Below are positions 26,918 to 35,866 of a DNA stretch of 64,000 nt, in pieces (the stretch's first letter is position 1; each line of letters begins with the position of its first letter). Origin of the DNA: Limnovirga soli (GTDB taxonomy: Bacteria > Bacteroidota > Bacteroidia > Chitinophagales > Chitinophagaceae); the NCBI RefSeq assembly GCF_013106755.1, contig NZ_WHPF01000006.1:1-64000 (forward strand), given 5' to 3'. Both the position numbers and the translations under genes were made by a program. The notes under the pieces were generated by a model. That model was not told where the DNA came from, ran no database searches, and saw nothing but the letters and a program-made list of their open reading frames with translations.

Positions 26918-26952
26918 CAAATCTACCCTTACAAAAATGCCTGACAGCCAAA
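26918..26952 (-). promoter_or_regulatory. Candidate Bacteroidota promoter for susCD
   Basis: On the minus strand, TTTG (26949-26952) and TAGATTTG (26918-26925) match the -33 TTTG and -7 TAnnTTTG elements with a 23-nt gap, ending 25 nt before the susC ATG. The spacing is at the upper end of the usual range. Confidence 0.4.
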
Positions 26953-27109
26953 ATAATATTAACAAATAGTAAAGTAATTGTAAACATTTATAACGTAACA
27001 ATTATTTAAAATACAGAAATACTAAACTTTCTAAAAAAAACCTATCATATAAAATGCATCCAAATGTTACCAAATTGTTGCCCCGGCTATTGAAAATTAA
27101 GCAACTTTT

Positions 27110-27129
27110 CTTGCGTCGCACTCTTCAAC
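27110..27129 (-). repeat. Dispersed intergenic repeat, type I core (variant)
   Basis: Minus-strand gttgaagagtgcgacgcaag with tail aaaag; the gtac start is altered to gttg. Confidence 0.75.
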
Positions 27130-27483
27130 TGCATAAATCCTAATCAGCCAAAAAAAAGCACTATTTATTAACCTCACTAATTACTACCCAAGAGCAGGAC
27201 TTTTTTACCAAAATATATTTATCAATAGCTTTTGCAAATATGAACTAGGTAAAATGTGCAGGTTTTAAGAAGGAAAAAAATCAAATCCAATAATTTATGC
27301 AAACAAATAAATAGTAAACCTCTCTTTAACAAACGGTGTAATTTTTGACAAAAATCTTACACTAAAACCCTTTGTATTTAAATTTAATTATATACATTTA
27401 AGTTACAGTTCAAACATTAATTTTTTTATATATATAATCAGATTTTTATATATATTACATCAATAAAATATCATTCAACCCCC

Positions 27484-27888
27484 ATGATAAATACGGTATT
27501 ATGCATAGATGATGACTTTACCACTCAGTTTCTTACTAAAATATTATTAAATGATGCAGGCATAGGCGGCAATTTTGTAACAGCCAATAATGGCAGAGAA
27601 GCGCTTGATTATTTACATAACCTGCTTTCAAAAAACATTAATGATAAAAATGTACCTCAACTAATATTACTTGATTTAAATATGCCAATTATGGATGGTT
27701 GGGAATTTTTGGATCACTATTCAAAAAATTATGCCAATAAATTGCCCCTGGTAAAGGTGTATATAAACAGCTCCTCTATCGATCCCAAAGATTACGAAAA
27801 GGCCAAAACATATAGTTGTGTAAAAGATTTTATTTCCAAGCCCCTTAATGAAAATTTTGTACATGTGTTGAAAGCTACCTTGGAATAA
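27484..27888 (+). CDS. Single-domain response regulator (CheY-like)
   Basis: 134 residues consisting only of a receiver domain. The acidic pocket is DDD (9-11), the phospho-acceptor is Asp64 in LLDLNMPIMDG, and the conserved Lys119 is in FISKPL. There is no output domain, so it acts by protein contact or as a phosphorelay intermediate. It lies 377 nt upstream of a giant PAS histidine kinase on the same strand, which is its likely partner, though the spacer argues for separate promoters. The start at 27484 gives a standard beginning (VLCIDDD). Confidence 0.88.
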   Translation: MINTVLCIDDDFTTQFLTKILLNDAGIGGNFVTANNGREALDYLHNLLSKNINDKNVPQLILLDLNMPIMDGWEFLDHYSKNYANKLPLVKVYINSSSIDPKDYEKAKTYSCVKDFISKPLNENFVHVLKATLE

Positions 27889-28265
27889 TAGATATCATCC
27901 TGCTCACAAAAAACTAATCAGATAATCCTTTTTTTTAGCGGGTAAGGCATTAAACGAAAAATATTGTTGAATAACCATTTAACCTTTATTAATATACCCT
28001 ATTGCATTTATATTTTTTGACGATAAAAGCGATGCAGATGAAAGGATTGCGACGCAAGGAAGATGCCATTTGGGTAAAGGCTGGTATCAGCAAAAAAAAT
28101 TAATTAATTACTGATATAAAGCATAGTTTTTAATAAAAATCCTGAGTAAATTTATATGTTAGGCTAAAAGAATAAAATATAGAAGTATAAGCCTTTTGTT
28201 TTTCAAAGGGTGTATAACTTTTAATATTTGCCTGTGCGATACCAGGCATCAAATCAACGATTACT
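27889..28265. other. Spacer between response regulator and histidine kinase
   Basis: 377 nt, AT-rich. It holds one degraded type I repeat (28037-28058) and no recognisable gene or clear terminator. Confidence 0.5.
28037..28058 (+). repeat. Dispersed intergenic repeat, degenerate type I core
   Basis: gatgaaaggattgcgacgca then ag, followed by gaagatgcc. Only the gcgacgcaag end is conserved. Confidence 0.65.
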
Positions 28266-31200
28266 ATGCCCGAAAAAATTGAATTACTTACCAGGCGTAA
28301 CAGGTATTATGCTGTAAACAGCAAAATAAACACTGCTATTCTCCGAATAAAAGACAAGTACCTTTTATTGAATGAGATTTGCCGTATTACCACCGAAGAT
28401 GGAAATTTTAGAATGGCTTGGGTAGGACTTAAAAATTCATCAGCCTTTTTTGAACCTTTTGCATGGAGCGGACATGAAGCTGGTTATTTATCTATTATCA
28501 AAATTGCATCCTGCAATTTTGATCCAAATAGCAATGAATCTCATGTTTTTGACAGAAAAGAATACCTGATAAGCAATGATATTTTGGCCAACAAAGAAAA
28601 AAATAAATGGTGGGCTGCAGCAGAAGAAAGAAATTATAAATCATTTATTGCATTACCCATTATACTACAGGAAGAAACTACTGGCATTTTTATCATCTAT
28701 TCAGAACAGTTAAATTACTTTATAGATGATGAAGAAATAAAGCTACTAAATTCTATCGCCGAAAATATCTCCTACGCGCTGGAAGCAATTGAAACTGCTC
28801 ATTCAAATAAACAATACCAAATTGCGCTACAGGAAAGGGAATCGCATTTGAAATTATTAATTGAAAATTTAAATGCGGGCCTGGTAGTACACGATGCCAG
28901 CGCTGCCATTATATTATGGAATAATAAGGCAATTGAACTATTAGGTTTAACCACCAATCAGATGTTTGGCAAAACGCCAGTGGATGAGGCATGGCACTTT
29001 ATTCATGAAAATGGCACTAAAATGGCAATAAATGATTACCCGGTTATGCAGGTAATAAACACATTGGCGCCATTAAATAATTTGGTTTTAGGTATTGTAA
29101 AGACAATCAATGAGAAACCAGTTTGGGTATTGGTAAATGCTTATCCGGAATTTACCCAGCAAAACGAATTAAAGCAGGTTGTGGTAAATTTTGTAGACAT
29201 TACTGCCCGCAAAGAAGCTGAACTGGCATTAATCCAATCTGAAAACAAACTATTTGCCTTTTTTAATTCTTCCAAAGACGCTATAGTTTTATTAGATAAG
29301 GAATATTCCATTTTATCGTTTAATAATAAGGGTAATGAAATTATAGAATTGGTGTTTCAAAAACCAATGACCATTGGCGGTAATATAATAGATTTTGTGC
29401 ACCCTGGGGTAAGGGAGGATTTTAAGATACATTTTCAAAAAGCTTTTGAAGGACAGGAAATTCACACTGAACGTTTTTTGCCCTTTCCAACCTTATCCAA
29501 ATGGTGGTCGTTTACTTATACACCTATACACAGCTCAGCGGGTGAAATATTTGCTATTGGACTAATAATAAGTGATATTGATGCCACCAAAAGAGCAGAA
29601 GAAGCACTTAGGCTAAGTGAAGAAAAATACAGGATGATTGTAGAAACAACATCAGAAGGTATTTATATGATAGATAAAGATGGCTATCTCACTTTTGTAA
29701 ATGAGCAATTACCCAAAATGTTAGGGTATTCTAAGGACGATGATATCATTGGTTCTCATGCATTCAGGTTTTTGAAAAAAGACCTTATCCCATTAGCCAC
29801 TGAAAGGCTGGAGAAAAGAAAAGAAGGCATATCAGAATCGTACGACCTTACCCTTGTAAAAAAGGATGGCTCCTTTATAACCGCCATGCTTTCATCCAAC
29901 CCCATTTTTTATGAGGGGGTTTATCAGGGTGCATTGGTGGTAGTAAATGACATTACCGACCGTAAAATAGCCGAAGAGTTACTAAGGGAATCAGAACAAA
30001 TGTTTGCTACGGCATTTAAAGGCAGTCCAATTGCCATTTCAATTACATCACCCATTGACGGTACGATTTATGACGTAAACGAGGTGTTTTTAAAAGATTC
30101 CGGGTATACCAGAGAAGAATTAATTGGCAATACTACGCTTAGCCTTAACTTTTACTCTAAAGAAAGCGACCGTAATTTCATCTTATCTTCCATTCAAACT
30201 AATGGATATTTATATAATTATGAATGCTTATTTAAACCCAAGAACAATCAATTACTTACCTGCCTTCTTTCATCAGTAAAAGTTAGTATTAAAGGTAAGC
30301 CACTGGTACTGTCTTATGTGGTAAATATTACCGATAGAAAAAATATAGAAACAGAATTACGTACCAGCGAAGAAGAGAATAAAGCCATTGTAAATGCCAT
30401 TCCCGATCTATTATTCAGATTGGATAAAGAGGGGATTTTTATTGATTTCAGGGCCAGCAAATACGAAGAACTTTTAGCGCCACCTACCTTTTTCCTGGGC
30501 AAACATATCAGCGAAGTATTACCAAAAAACATAGCTGATAAAGCTATGCAAAGTATTGAAAAAGCGATTTCCACAAAAGAAATGGCTGCATTTGAATACG
30601 AAGTACAAATAGATGGTAAAAACAATTTCTATGAGGACAGGATTGTGGCTCTTTCCAACGGAGAAGTTTTATCATTTATAAGAAACATCACCGAACGCAA
30701 AACCAATGAAAGCCAGCTGATAGAATCTGAACAAAAGTTTTCTCAGGTTTTTAACAGCAGTCCTGTTCCTATTACGCTGAGTGCTTTGGATGGTACTTTT
30801 GTAGATATTAACAGAGAGTTTATTCTCCAATCAGGGTTTACAAGAGAAGAAATAATTGGGCATACTTCACTTGAATTAAATTGCTTTGTTGTTCCGGAAG
30901 AACGCAGTAACATGATAAATGAAGTGCAACAACATGGTAGTATGTTAAACAGGGAATTTCTGTTCCGTAAAAAAAATGGAGAAATTATCAATGGCTTAAT
31001 GTCTGCAACCATAGTACATATCACAGGCGTTCCCTACTTATTATCATTTATAATTGATATTACAGAGCGTAAAACAGCGGAAAAAGAATTACTAAAACTT
31101 AACGATACACTTAACAAAAAAACTTACGAACTGGCCACATCCAATCAGGAACTCGAAAGGTTTGCCTATATAGCATCACACGATTTACAGGAACCATTGA

Positions 31201-31832
31201 GAATGATTACCGGATTTTTACAACTTTTTAAAAGCAAATACGACCATAAGGTAGATGAACTGGGCGATCAGTATATTCAGTTTGCCGTAAATGGCGCAGA
31301 AAGGATGAAAAACCTGATAAAAGATCTGCTGGAGTATTCGCGTATTGGCACTAATAAAGAAGCAGCCATTGTTACAGATTTAAACCAAACAGTACAGGAA
31401 GTACTACAGCTTTTTAGCAGCACAATTGAAGAAGAAAAAATACAAATCACAGTGCCCGCATTGCCAACTATTTTGGCCAACAAAACCCAAATGGCTCAGT
31501 TGTTTCAAAACCTTATTGGCAACTCCATTAAATACCGCAAAAAAGAAAACGCAATCATCCAAATCGAATACACCAATAACACCGAAAATCATTTATTTAA
31601 AATCTACGACAACGGTATTGGTATAATGCCCAACAGCATACATAAAATATTCAATGTATTTCAAAGGGCACATAGCGAAACATCCAAATATCCCGGCACC
31701 GGTATAGGTTTATCTATTTGTAAAAAAATTGTAGAATTACATGGCGGCAAAATCAGTGTAGAATCTGTTTATGGTAAAGAAACTTCTTTCTTTTTTTCCA
31801 TTCCAAAACAGTATACGCAGCAATTGCAGTAA
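28266..31832 (+). CDS. Multi-PAS hybrid-free sensor histidine kinase
   Basis: 1188 residues, cytoplasmic (no clear membrane segment). A GAF-like domain (about 30-175) is followed by roughly six PAS/PAC repeats (about 190-940; each ends in a TDRK/TERK-type boundary). Then come a HisKA domain with His972 in YIASHDLQEP, and an HATPase domain with NLIGNSIKYRK (N box), YDNGIGI and GTGIGLSI. It lacks a receiver domain, so it probably passes phosphate to the small regulator upstream. Tandem PAS domains suggest sensing of several small ligands or redox signals; the stimulus is unknown. It is a single gene, convergent with the nuclease gene. Confidence 0.92.
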   Translation: MPEKIELLTRRNRYYAVNSKINTAILRIKDKYLLLNEICRITTEDGNFRMAWVGLKNSSAFFEPFAWSGHEAGYLSIIKIASCNFDPNSNESHVFDRKEYLISNDILANKEKNKWWAAAEERNYKSFIALPIILQEETTGIFIIYSEQLNYFIDDEEIKLLNSIAENISYALEAIETAHSNKQYQIALQERESHLKLLIENLNAGLVVHDASAAIILWNNKAIELLGLTTNQMFGKTPVDEAWHFIHENGTKMAINDYPVMQVINTLAPLNNLVLGIVKTINEKPVWVLVNAYPEFTQQNELKQVVVNFVDITARKEAELALIQSENKLFAFFNSSKDAIVLLDKEYSILSFNNKGNEIIELVFQKPMTIGGNIIDFVHPGVREDFKIHFQKAFEGQEIHTERFLPFPTLSKWWSFTYTPIHSSAGEIFAIGLIISDIDATKRAEEALRLSEEKYRMIVETTSEGIYMIDKDGYLTFVNEQLPKMLGYSKDDDIIGSHAFRFLKKDLIPLATERLEKRKEGISESYDLTLVKKDGSFITAMLSSNPIFYEGVYQGALVVVNDITDRKIAEELLRESEQMFATAFKGSPIAISITSPIDGTIYDVNEVFLKDSGYTREELIGNTTLSLNFYSKESDRNFILSSIQTNGYLYNYECLFKPKNNQLLTCLLSSVKVSIKGKPLVLSYVVNITDRKNIETELRTSEEENKAIVNAIPDLLFRLDKEGIFIDFRASKYEELLAPPTFFLGKHISEVLPKNIADKAMQSIEKAISTKEMAAFEYEVQIDGKNNFYEDRIVALSNGEVLSFIRNITERKTNESQLIESEQKFSQVFNSSPVPITLSALDGTFVDINREFILQSGFTREEIIGHTSLELNCFVVPEERSNMINEVQQHGSMLNREFLFRKKNGEIINGLMSATIVHITGVPYLLSFIIDITERKTAEKELLKLNDTLNKKTYELATSNQELERFAYIASHDLQEPLRMITGFLQLFKSKYDHKVDELGDQYIQFAVNGAERMKNLIKDLLEYSRIGTNKEAAIVTDLNQTVQEVLQLFSSTIEEEKIQITVPALPTILANKTQMAQLFQNLIGNSIKYRKKENAIIQIEYTNNTENHLFKIYDNGIGIMPNSIHKIFNVFQRAHSETSKYPGTGIGLSICKKIVELHGGKISVESVYGKETSFFFSIPKQYTQQLQ

Positions 31833-31871
31833 TTTTTTTTGTTACAGGCAATAGTAATAATGGCATCGCTG

Positions 31872-31891
31872 CTTGTGTCACTCACTTGTAC
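31872..31891 (-). repeat. Dispersed intergenic repeat, type II core
   Basis: Minus-strand gtacaagtgagtgacacaag, preceded by gccataaatgtggaac and followed by cagcgatgcc. It forms a head-to-head inverted pair with the type III copy 55 nt away. Confidence 0.85.
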
Positions 31892-31892
31892 G

Positions 31893-31945
31893 TTCCACAT
31901 TTATGGCGACAATGCCAGCTGTTGGAAAAAAGATGCCATAAATGA
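31893..31945. repeat. Inverted repeat between two dispersed repeat copies
   Basis: catttatggc (31899-31908) and gccataaatg (31935-31944) are perfect 10-bp inverted arms, made of the shared upstream flanks of the type II and type III copies. A cruciform or RNA hairpin is possible in this convergent gene spacer. Confidence 0.6.
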
Positions 31946-31946
31946 G

Positions 31947-31969
31947 GAACCCTGAACCGAGCGTGGCAA
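31947..31969 (+). repeat. Dispersed intergenic repeat, type III core
   Basis: gaaccctgaaccgagcgtgg then caa, preceded by gccataaatgag and followed by ttgctgatgcc. Both flanks match those of the neighbouring type II copy while the core differs. Confidence 0.8.
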
Positions 31970-32013
31970 TTGCTGATGCCCAATGTACTTCAGCTGGGTA
32001 CATACACAAATAA

Positions 32014-33048
32014 CTACACTTTTTTAAGCATAATCAAATAGGTGGGAAAATGATCGCTATAACCGCCGCGATAGGTATTACCATCCCATGTTCTCATTGG
32101 ATAGCCTTTGTATTTACCAATATTTTCAATTAAAAACTCTTTATTAAAAATATGCTGCTTATAAAAAAAGAAACCGTTTTGCTCTTTATTTAACCAGGAG
32201 GAGGAAATGATGATTTGATCGAACAAACCCCAGGCATCCTGATAAGCCAGTGTACCAATGCCTTTTTTGTACATTTCTACCCATGGGTTATAAAAACCAC
32301 CGGCACTTACTTTTTCCATATCGCCTTTGGCGCCCATTACCCTGGTAAGCGATGGGCTAATGGGGTCGTCGTTCAGATCGCCCATTACAATTATTTTGGC
32401 ATTCAAATCAGTTTTTTGAAGGGAGTCGATAAAGTCCTTGCCCACCTGTGCAGCTGCGGCACGTGCAGGGGCACTTCGCTCCTCCCCGCCCAACCTAGAA
32501 GGCCAGTGGTTTACAAAAACATGTACGGTTTCTCCGTTTAATTTGCCCTTAACCCATAACACATCCCGGGTAAAAAAAGATTCTTTAGAACCGCTTGGCA
32601 GGCGTACAAACAATTTACGACTATCTTCTACCACAAAGTATTTGGGATTATATACCAACCCAACATCCACACCACGAAGGTCTTTAGAGTCGTAATGCAC
32701 ATAATGGTAGTTTCGGTTTTTTATTTGTGGGTTTGCTATCAAATCATTTAAAACGGTATCATTTTCAATTTCAGCAACACCTAATAAAGCCGGGCCATCG
32801 GGGTTAACCTCGGTGCCAATTTGTGCAATTACCGACGCCAGGTGCTGTATTTTGCTGGAATAAATCTTACTATTATAATTTTTATCGCCAAGTGGGGTAA
32901 ATTCATCATCATTTACAATTGGGTTATCTATCGTATCGTAAAAGTTTTCCAGGTTATAAAAAGCTACAATGGCTACTTTATATTGTTGCTTTTGAGCAGT
33001 GGCAAACATGGATAAAAAACAAAGAAGCAAAAAATAAATATACCTCAT
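32014..33048 (-). CDS. Exported endonuclease/exonuclease/phosphatase-family enzyme
   Basis: About 344 residues from the ATG at 33048, which starts a signal peptide (MRYIYFLLLCFLSMFATAQ). EEP-fold markers are FYNLENFYD, the metal-binding Glu in GVAEIENDTVL, VNHWPSRLGG, VMGDLNDDP and the final YSDHFPTY (catalytic His). Secreted members of this family degrade nucleic acids or phosphoesters. It is divergent from a TonB receptor and DUF5689 lipoprotein with a short shared promoter region (33049-33173), so the three probably form one system for extracellular DNA or phosphorus use. The substrate is inferred. Confidence 0.85.
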   Translation of the reverse strand: MRYIYFLLLCFLSMFATAQKQQYKVAIVAFYNLENFYDTIDNPIVNDDEFTPLGDKNYNSKIYSSKIQHLASVIAQIGTEVNPDGPALLGVAEIENDTVLNDLIANPQIKNRNYHYVHYDSKDLRGVDVGLVYNPKYFVVEDSRKLFVRLPSGSKESFFTRDVLWVKGKLNGETVHVFVNHWPSRLGGEERSAPARAAAAQVGKDFIDSLQKTDLNAKIIVMGDLNDDPISPSLTRVMGAKGDMEKVSAGGFYNPWVEMYKKGIGTLAYQDAWGLFDQIIISSSWLNKEQNGFFFYKQHIFNKEFLIENIGKYKGYPMRTWDGNTYRGGYSDHFPTYLIMLKKV

Positions 33049-33173
33049 ATACACAGTTATAACACAAACATACAACTTGAGAAGTGAGGCAATATTAATT
33101 ATTGATTATAATTTATGCTGGCTGGTATATATACATTAACATGCCTATTTTTGTCGCCGACCAAAACAACCTT

Positions 33174-35747
33174 ATGCGAAAATTGATATTAGGGGCGATT
33201 AGCTGCTTAGCTATAAGCATTTGCGTAGCACAAACCAGCCCTACTCAAAACAAAGACTCAACAGGCCGGTTAGATTCAACCATTCTGGACGAGATAAAAG
33301 ACAATGTACTGGACAATATTCCGGTAATTTCTCTGGACGATAATGATCAAACTGATGTTAACTCGCAAAACATTTCCTCTGTTTTAACGGCAGGCAGAGA
33401 TCCATTTTTCTCAGCTGCTTCGTTTAACTTTTCTCCTGCCAGATTTAGAGTTAGGGGCTATGATGCAGATTTATCGGGTACTTATATGAATGGGGTACCG
33501 ATGGACAATCTGGATAATGGTTTTACCCCCTTTGGTTTATGGGGAGGTTTAAATGATGTAATGCGCAACAGGGATGTATCCTTAGGCTTGCGATATAATA
33601 CATTTTCATTTGGTGATATAGGAAGCACAACCAATATAGATTCCCGTGCCAGCAAGCAACGTAAAACAACCAGCTTTAGTTATGCCAGTTCCAACAGAAG
33701 TTATGATCATCGCTGGATGTTAACCCATAGTACTGGTATTAATAAAAAAGGCTGGGCATTTACTGTATCAGGCAGCAGGCGTTGGGCAGATGAAGGTTAT
33801 GTACCCGGCACTTATTATAATGGCTGGAGTTATTTTGCTGGTGTAGACAAACGTTTTGGTCAAAAACACCTGCTATCTCTGGTATCATTTGGCGCACCAA
33901 CTGAAAATGGCCGTCAGGGCCCTGCGGTACAGGAAATGATGGATTTGGCTGGCAGCAAATATTACAACCCTTACTGGGGCTACCAAAATGGCAAAAAAAG
34001 AAATGCCAATATAGGTAAAACATTTCAGCCGGTTACCATACTTACACATGATTTCAGGATAAACAACAATACATCGCTGATTACTGCAGCAGGATATACA
34101 TTTGGTAAAAGAAGCGTATCGGGTATTGACTGGTATAATGCACCAGACCCAAGGCCGGATTATTACCGGTATTTACCCAGCTATCAAACAGATCCCTACC
34201 AAAAAGATCAGATTACTGACCTTTTACAGAATAATGAAGCTGCCCGCCAGCTAAACTGGCAAAATTTTTATGATGTAAACAGAGATCATACCGCTACTAT
34301 TGCCAATGCCAATGGTATTGAAGGAAATAATGTTACCGGTAAACGCTCACTATATATAGTACAGAACAGGGTTACCAATACCCAGCGATTTAATTTTAAT
34401 ACCGTTATAAATTCCAGGATAAGCAATAATGCAGATTTTTCTGGTGGCCTTTCTTTTCAGATGCAGCGCAATAATTATTACCAACAGGTAGAAGATTTAC
34501 TGGGTGGTGAATTTTATGTAGACCTTAACCAGTTTGCTGAAAGGGATTTTCCTAATAATAACGACGCAGTACAAAACGACCTGAATAACCCAAACAGAAT
34601 TTTACATAAGGGAGATAAATATGGCTACAATTATGATATTGATGTAACAAAAGCTGCTGCCTGGTGGCAAACTGTTTTTAAGTTTAATAAAATAGACTTT
34701 TTTATATCCAGCGAAATTGCACAGAACAAATTCTGGAGGGTTGGTAATGTAAAATCAGGTTTATTCCCTGACAATTCTTTTGGCAAATCTCAGGTACAGG
34801 AATTCATCAATTATTCGGTAAAAGCAGGTTTAACCTACAAAATAAATGGCCGCAATTATATTTACGGGAATGCATCCTATATTACCAGACCACCGTATTT
34901 TGAGAATGCATACATTTCACCTAGGAAAAACGATATTGTACAGGCCAACCTGAAAAGCGAAACCATAGAATCAGTGGAAGGTGGTTATATATTAAATGCA
35001 CCAAAATTAAAATTGAGATTAAGTGGGTATTATACCAACTTTAAGGGCGGTTTTAATGTACTTACCTTCTATCATGAAACCTATAGAAACTTTGTTAACT
35101 ATGCAATAAGCAATATTGACAAAGTGCATTTTGGCGGCGAGTTTGGTTTTGAAGCAAAAGTGGTTAAAAATGTAACACTTACAGGTGCAGCAGCCGTGGG
35201 TAGATACTATTATAACAGCAGACAAAATGCGGTAACCACCCTGGATAATACTTCCACTATATTGGATAACCAATTGGTGTATAGCGAAAATTTCAGGGTA
35301 GCTTCTACACCTCAGGAAGCGTATAGTTTGGGGCTTACTTACCGTTCTCCAAAATTTTGGTTTGTAAGCTTAACCGGTAATTATTTTGATCAGATGTGGC
35401 TTGATTTCAATCCCATCCGCAGAACATACCCGGCGATTGAAGGTATTGATCCCAAGAGCAATGAATGGAGAAGCATTATTGATCAAACCAGGTTTAATTC
35501 ACAATATACTGTTGATTTTTTTGCAGGCTACTCATATAAACTACCAAAATCAATACACCCGAAAAGGGCTACATTTTTGGTGTTTAATGCTGGTATAAAT
35601 AACCTGCTGAATAACCAGAATATTGTAACTGGTGGATATGAACAATTGCGTTTTGATTTCGATACACGTAATCCGAATCAATTTCCTCCAAAATTGTTTT
35701 ATGCCTATGGTTTAAACTATTTTGTAAGTGTAACCATACGTTATTAG
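33174..35747 (+). CDS. TonB-dependent outer-membrane receptor
   Basis: About 857 residues from the ATG at 33174, which gives the signal peptide MRKLILGAISCLAISICVAQ; the longer form begins 72 nt upstream without one. A plug domain with FRVRGYDADLSGTYMNGVPM is followed by a long barrel with many aromatic beta-strands and the C-terminal NYFVSVTIRY. There is no SusD partner and no carboxypeptidase-like domain at the N-terminus. The next gene is a DUF5689/lamin-tail lipoprotein after a 119-nt spacer with a repeat. It takes up an unknown ligand, probably a product of the divergent nuclease. Confidence 0.88.
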   Translation: MRKLILGAISCLAISICVAQTSPTQNKDSTGRLDSTILDEIKDNVLDNIPVISLDDNDQTDVNSQNISSVLTAGRDPFFSAASFNFSPARFRVRGYDADLSGTYMNGVPMDNLDNGFTPFGLWGGLNDVMRNRDVSLGLRYNTFSFGDIGSTTNIDSRASKQRKTTSFSYASSNRSYDHRWMLTHSTGINKKGWAFTVSGSRRWADEGYVPGTYYNGWSYFAGVDKRFGQKHLLSLVSFGAPTENGRQGPAVQEMMDLAGSKYYNPYWGYQNGKKRNANIGKTFQPVTILTHDFRINNNTSLITAAGYTFGKRSVSGIDWYNAPDPRPDYYRYLPSYQTDPYQKDQITDLLQNNEAARQLNWQNFYDVNRDHTATIANANGIEGNNVTGKRSLYIVQNRVTNTQRFNFNTVINSRISNNADFSGGLSFQMQRNNYYQQVEDLLGGEFYVDLNQFAERDFPNNNDAVQNDLNNPNRILHKGDKYGYNYDIDVTKAAAWWQTVFKFNKIDFFISSEIAQNKFWRVGNVKSGLFPDNSFGKSQVQEFINYSVKAGLTYKINGRNYIYGNASYITRPPYFENAYISPRKNDIVQANLKSETIESVEGGYILNAPKLKLRLSGYYTNFKGGFNVLTFYHETYRNFVNYAISNIDKVHFGGEFGFEAKVVKNVTLTGAAAVGRYYYNSRQNAVTTLDNTSTILDNQLVYSENFRVASTPQEAYSLGLTYRSPKFWFVSLTGNYFDQMWLDFNPIRRTYPAIEGIDPKSNEWRSIIDQTRFNSQYTVDFFAGYSYKLPKSIHPKRATFLVFNAGINNLLNNQNIVTGGYEQLRFDFDTRNPNQFPPKLFYAYGLNYFVSVTIRY

Positions 35748-35779
35748 TATTTGGTAAGCTGCTGAATAGTATTGTTAGC

Positions 35780-35799
35780 GATGAAGAGTGCGACGCAAG
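35780..35799 (+). repeat. Dispersed intergenic repeat, type I core (variant)
   Basis: gatgaagagtgcgacgcaag with tail aaaagct, between the TonB receptor and the DUF5689 gene. Confidence 0.75.
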
Positions 35800-35866
35800 A
35801 AAAGCTATATTAATAAAAAAAGTTTGGCCCAAAAAAAGGCCGTAAAATATTTAAAGCCCCCTCACT

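Larger units (their letters stand above)
26893..27483. other. Long AT-rich divergent intergenic region
   Basis: 591 nt between susC (minus) and the response regulator (plus). It is very AT-rich, with a degenerate type I repeat at 27110-27129 and poly-T/A stretches around 27420-27470 before the regulator start. Apart from the susC promoter, nothing else is recognised. Confidence 0.5.

Noticed and set aside
28266-31832. Hybrid histidine kinase with C-terminal receiver
   Set aside because: The frame ends soon after the GTGIGLSI box, with no receiver domain.
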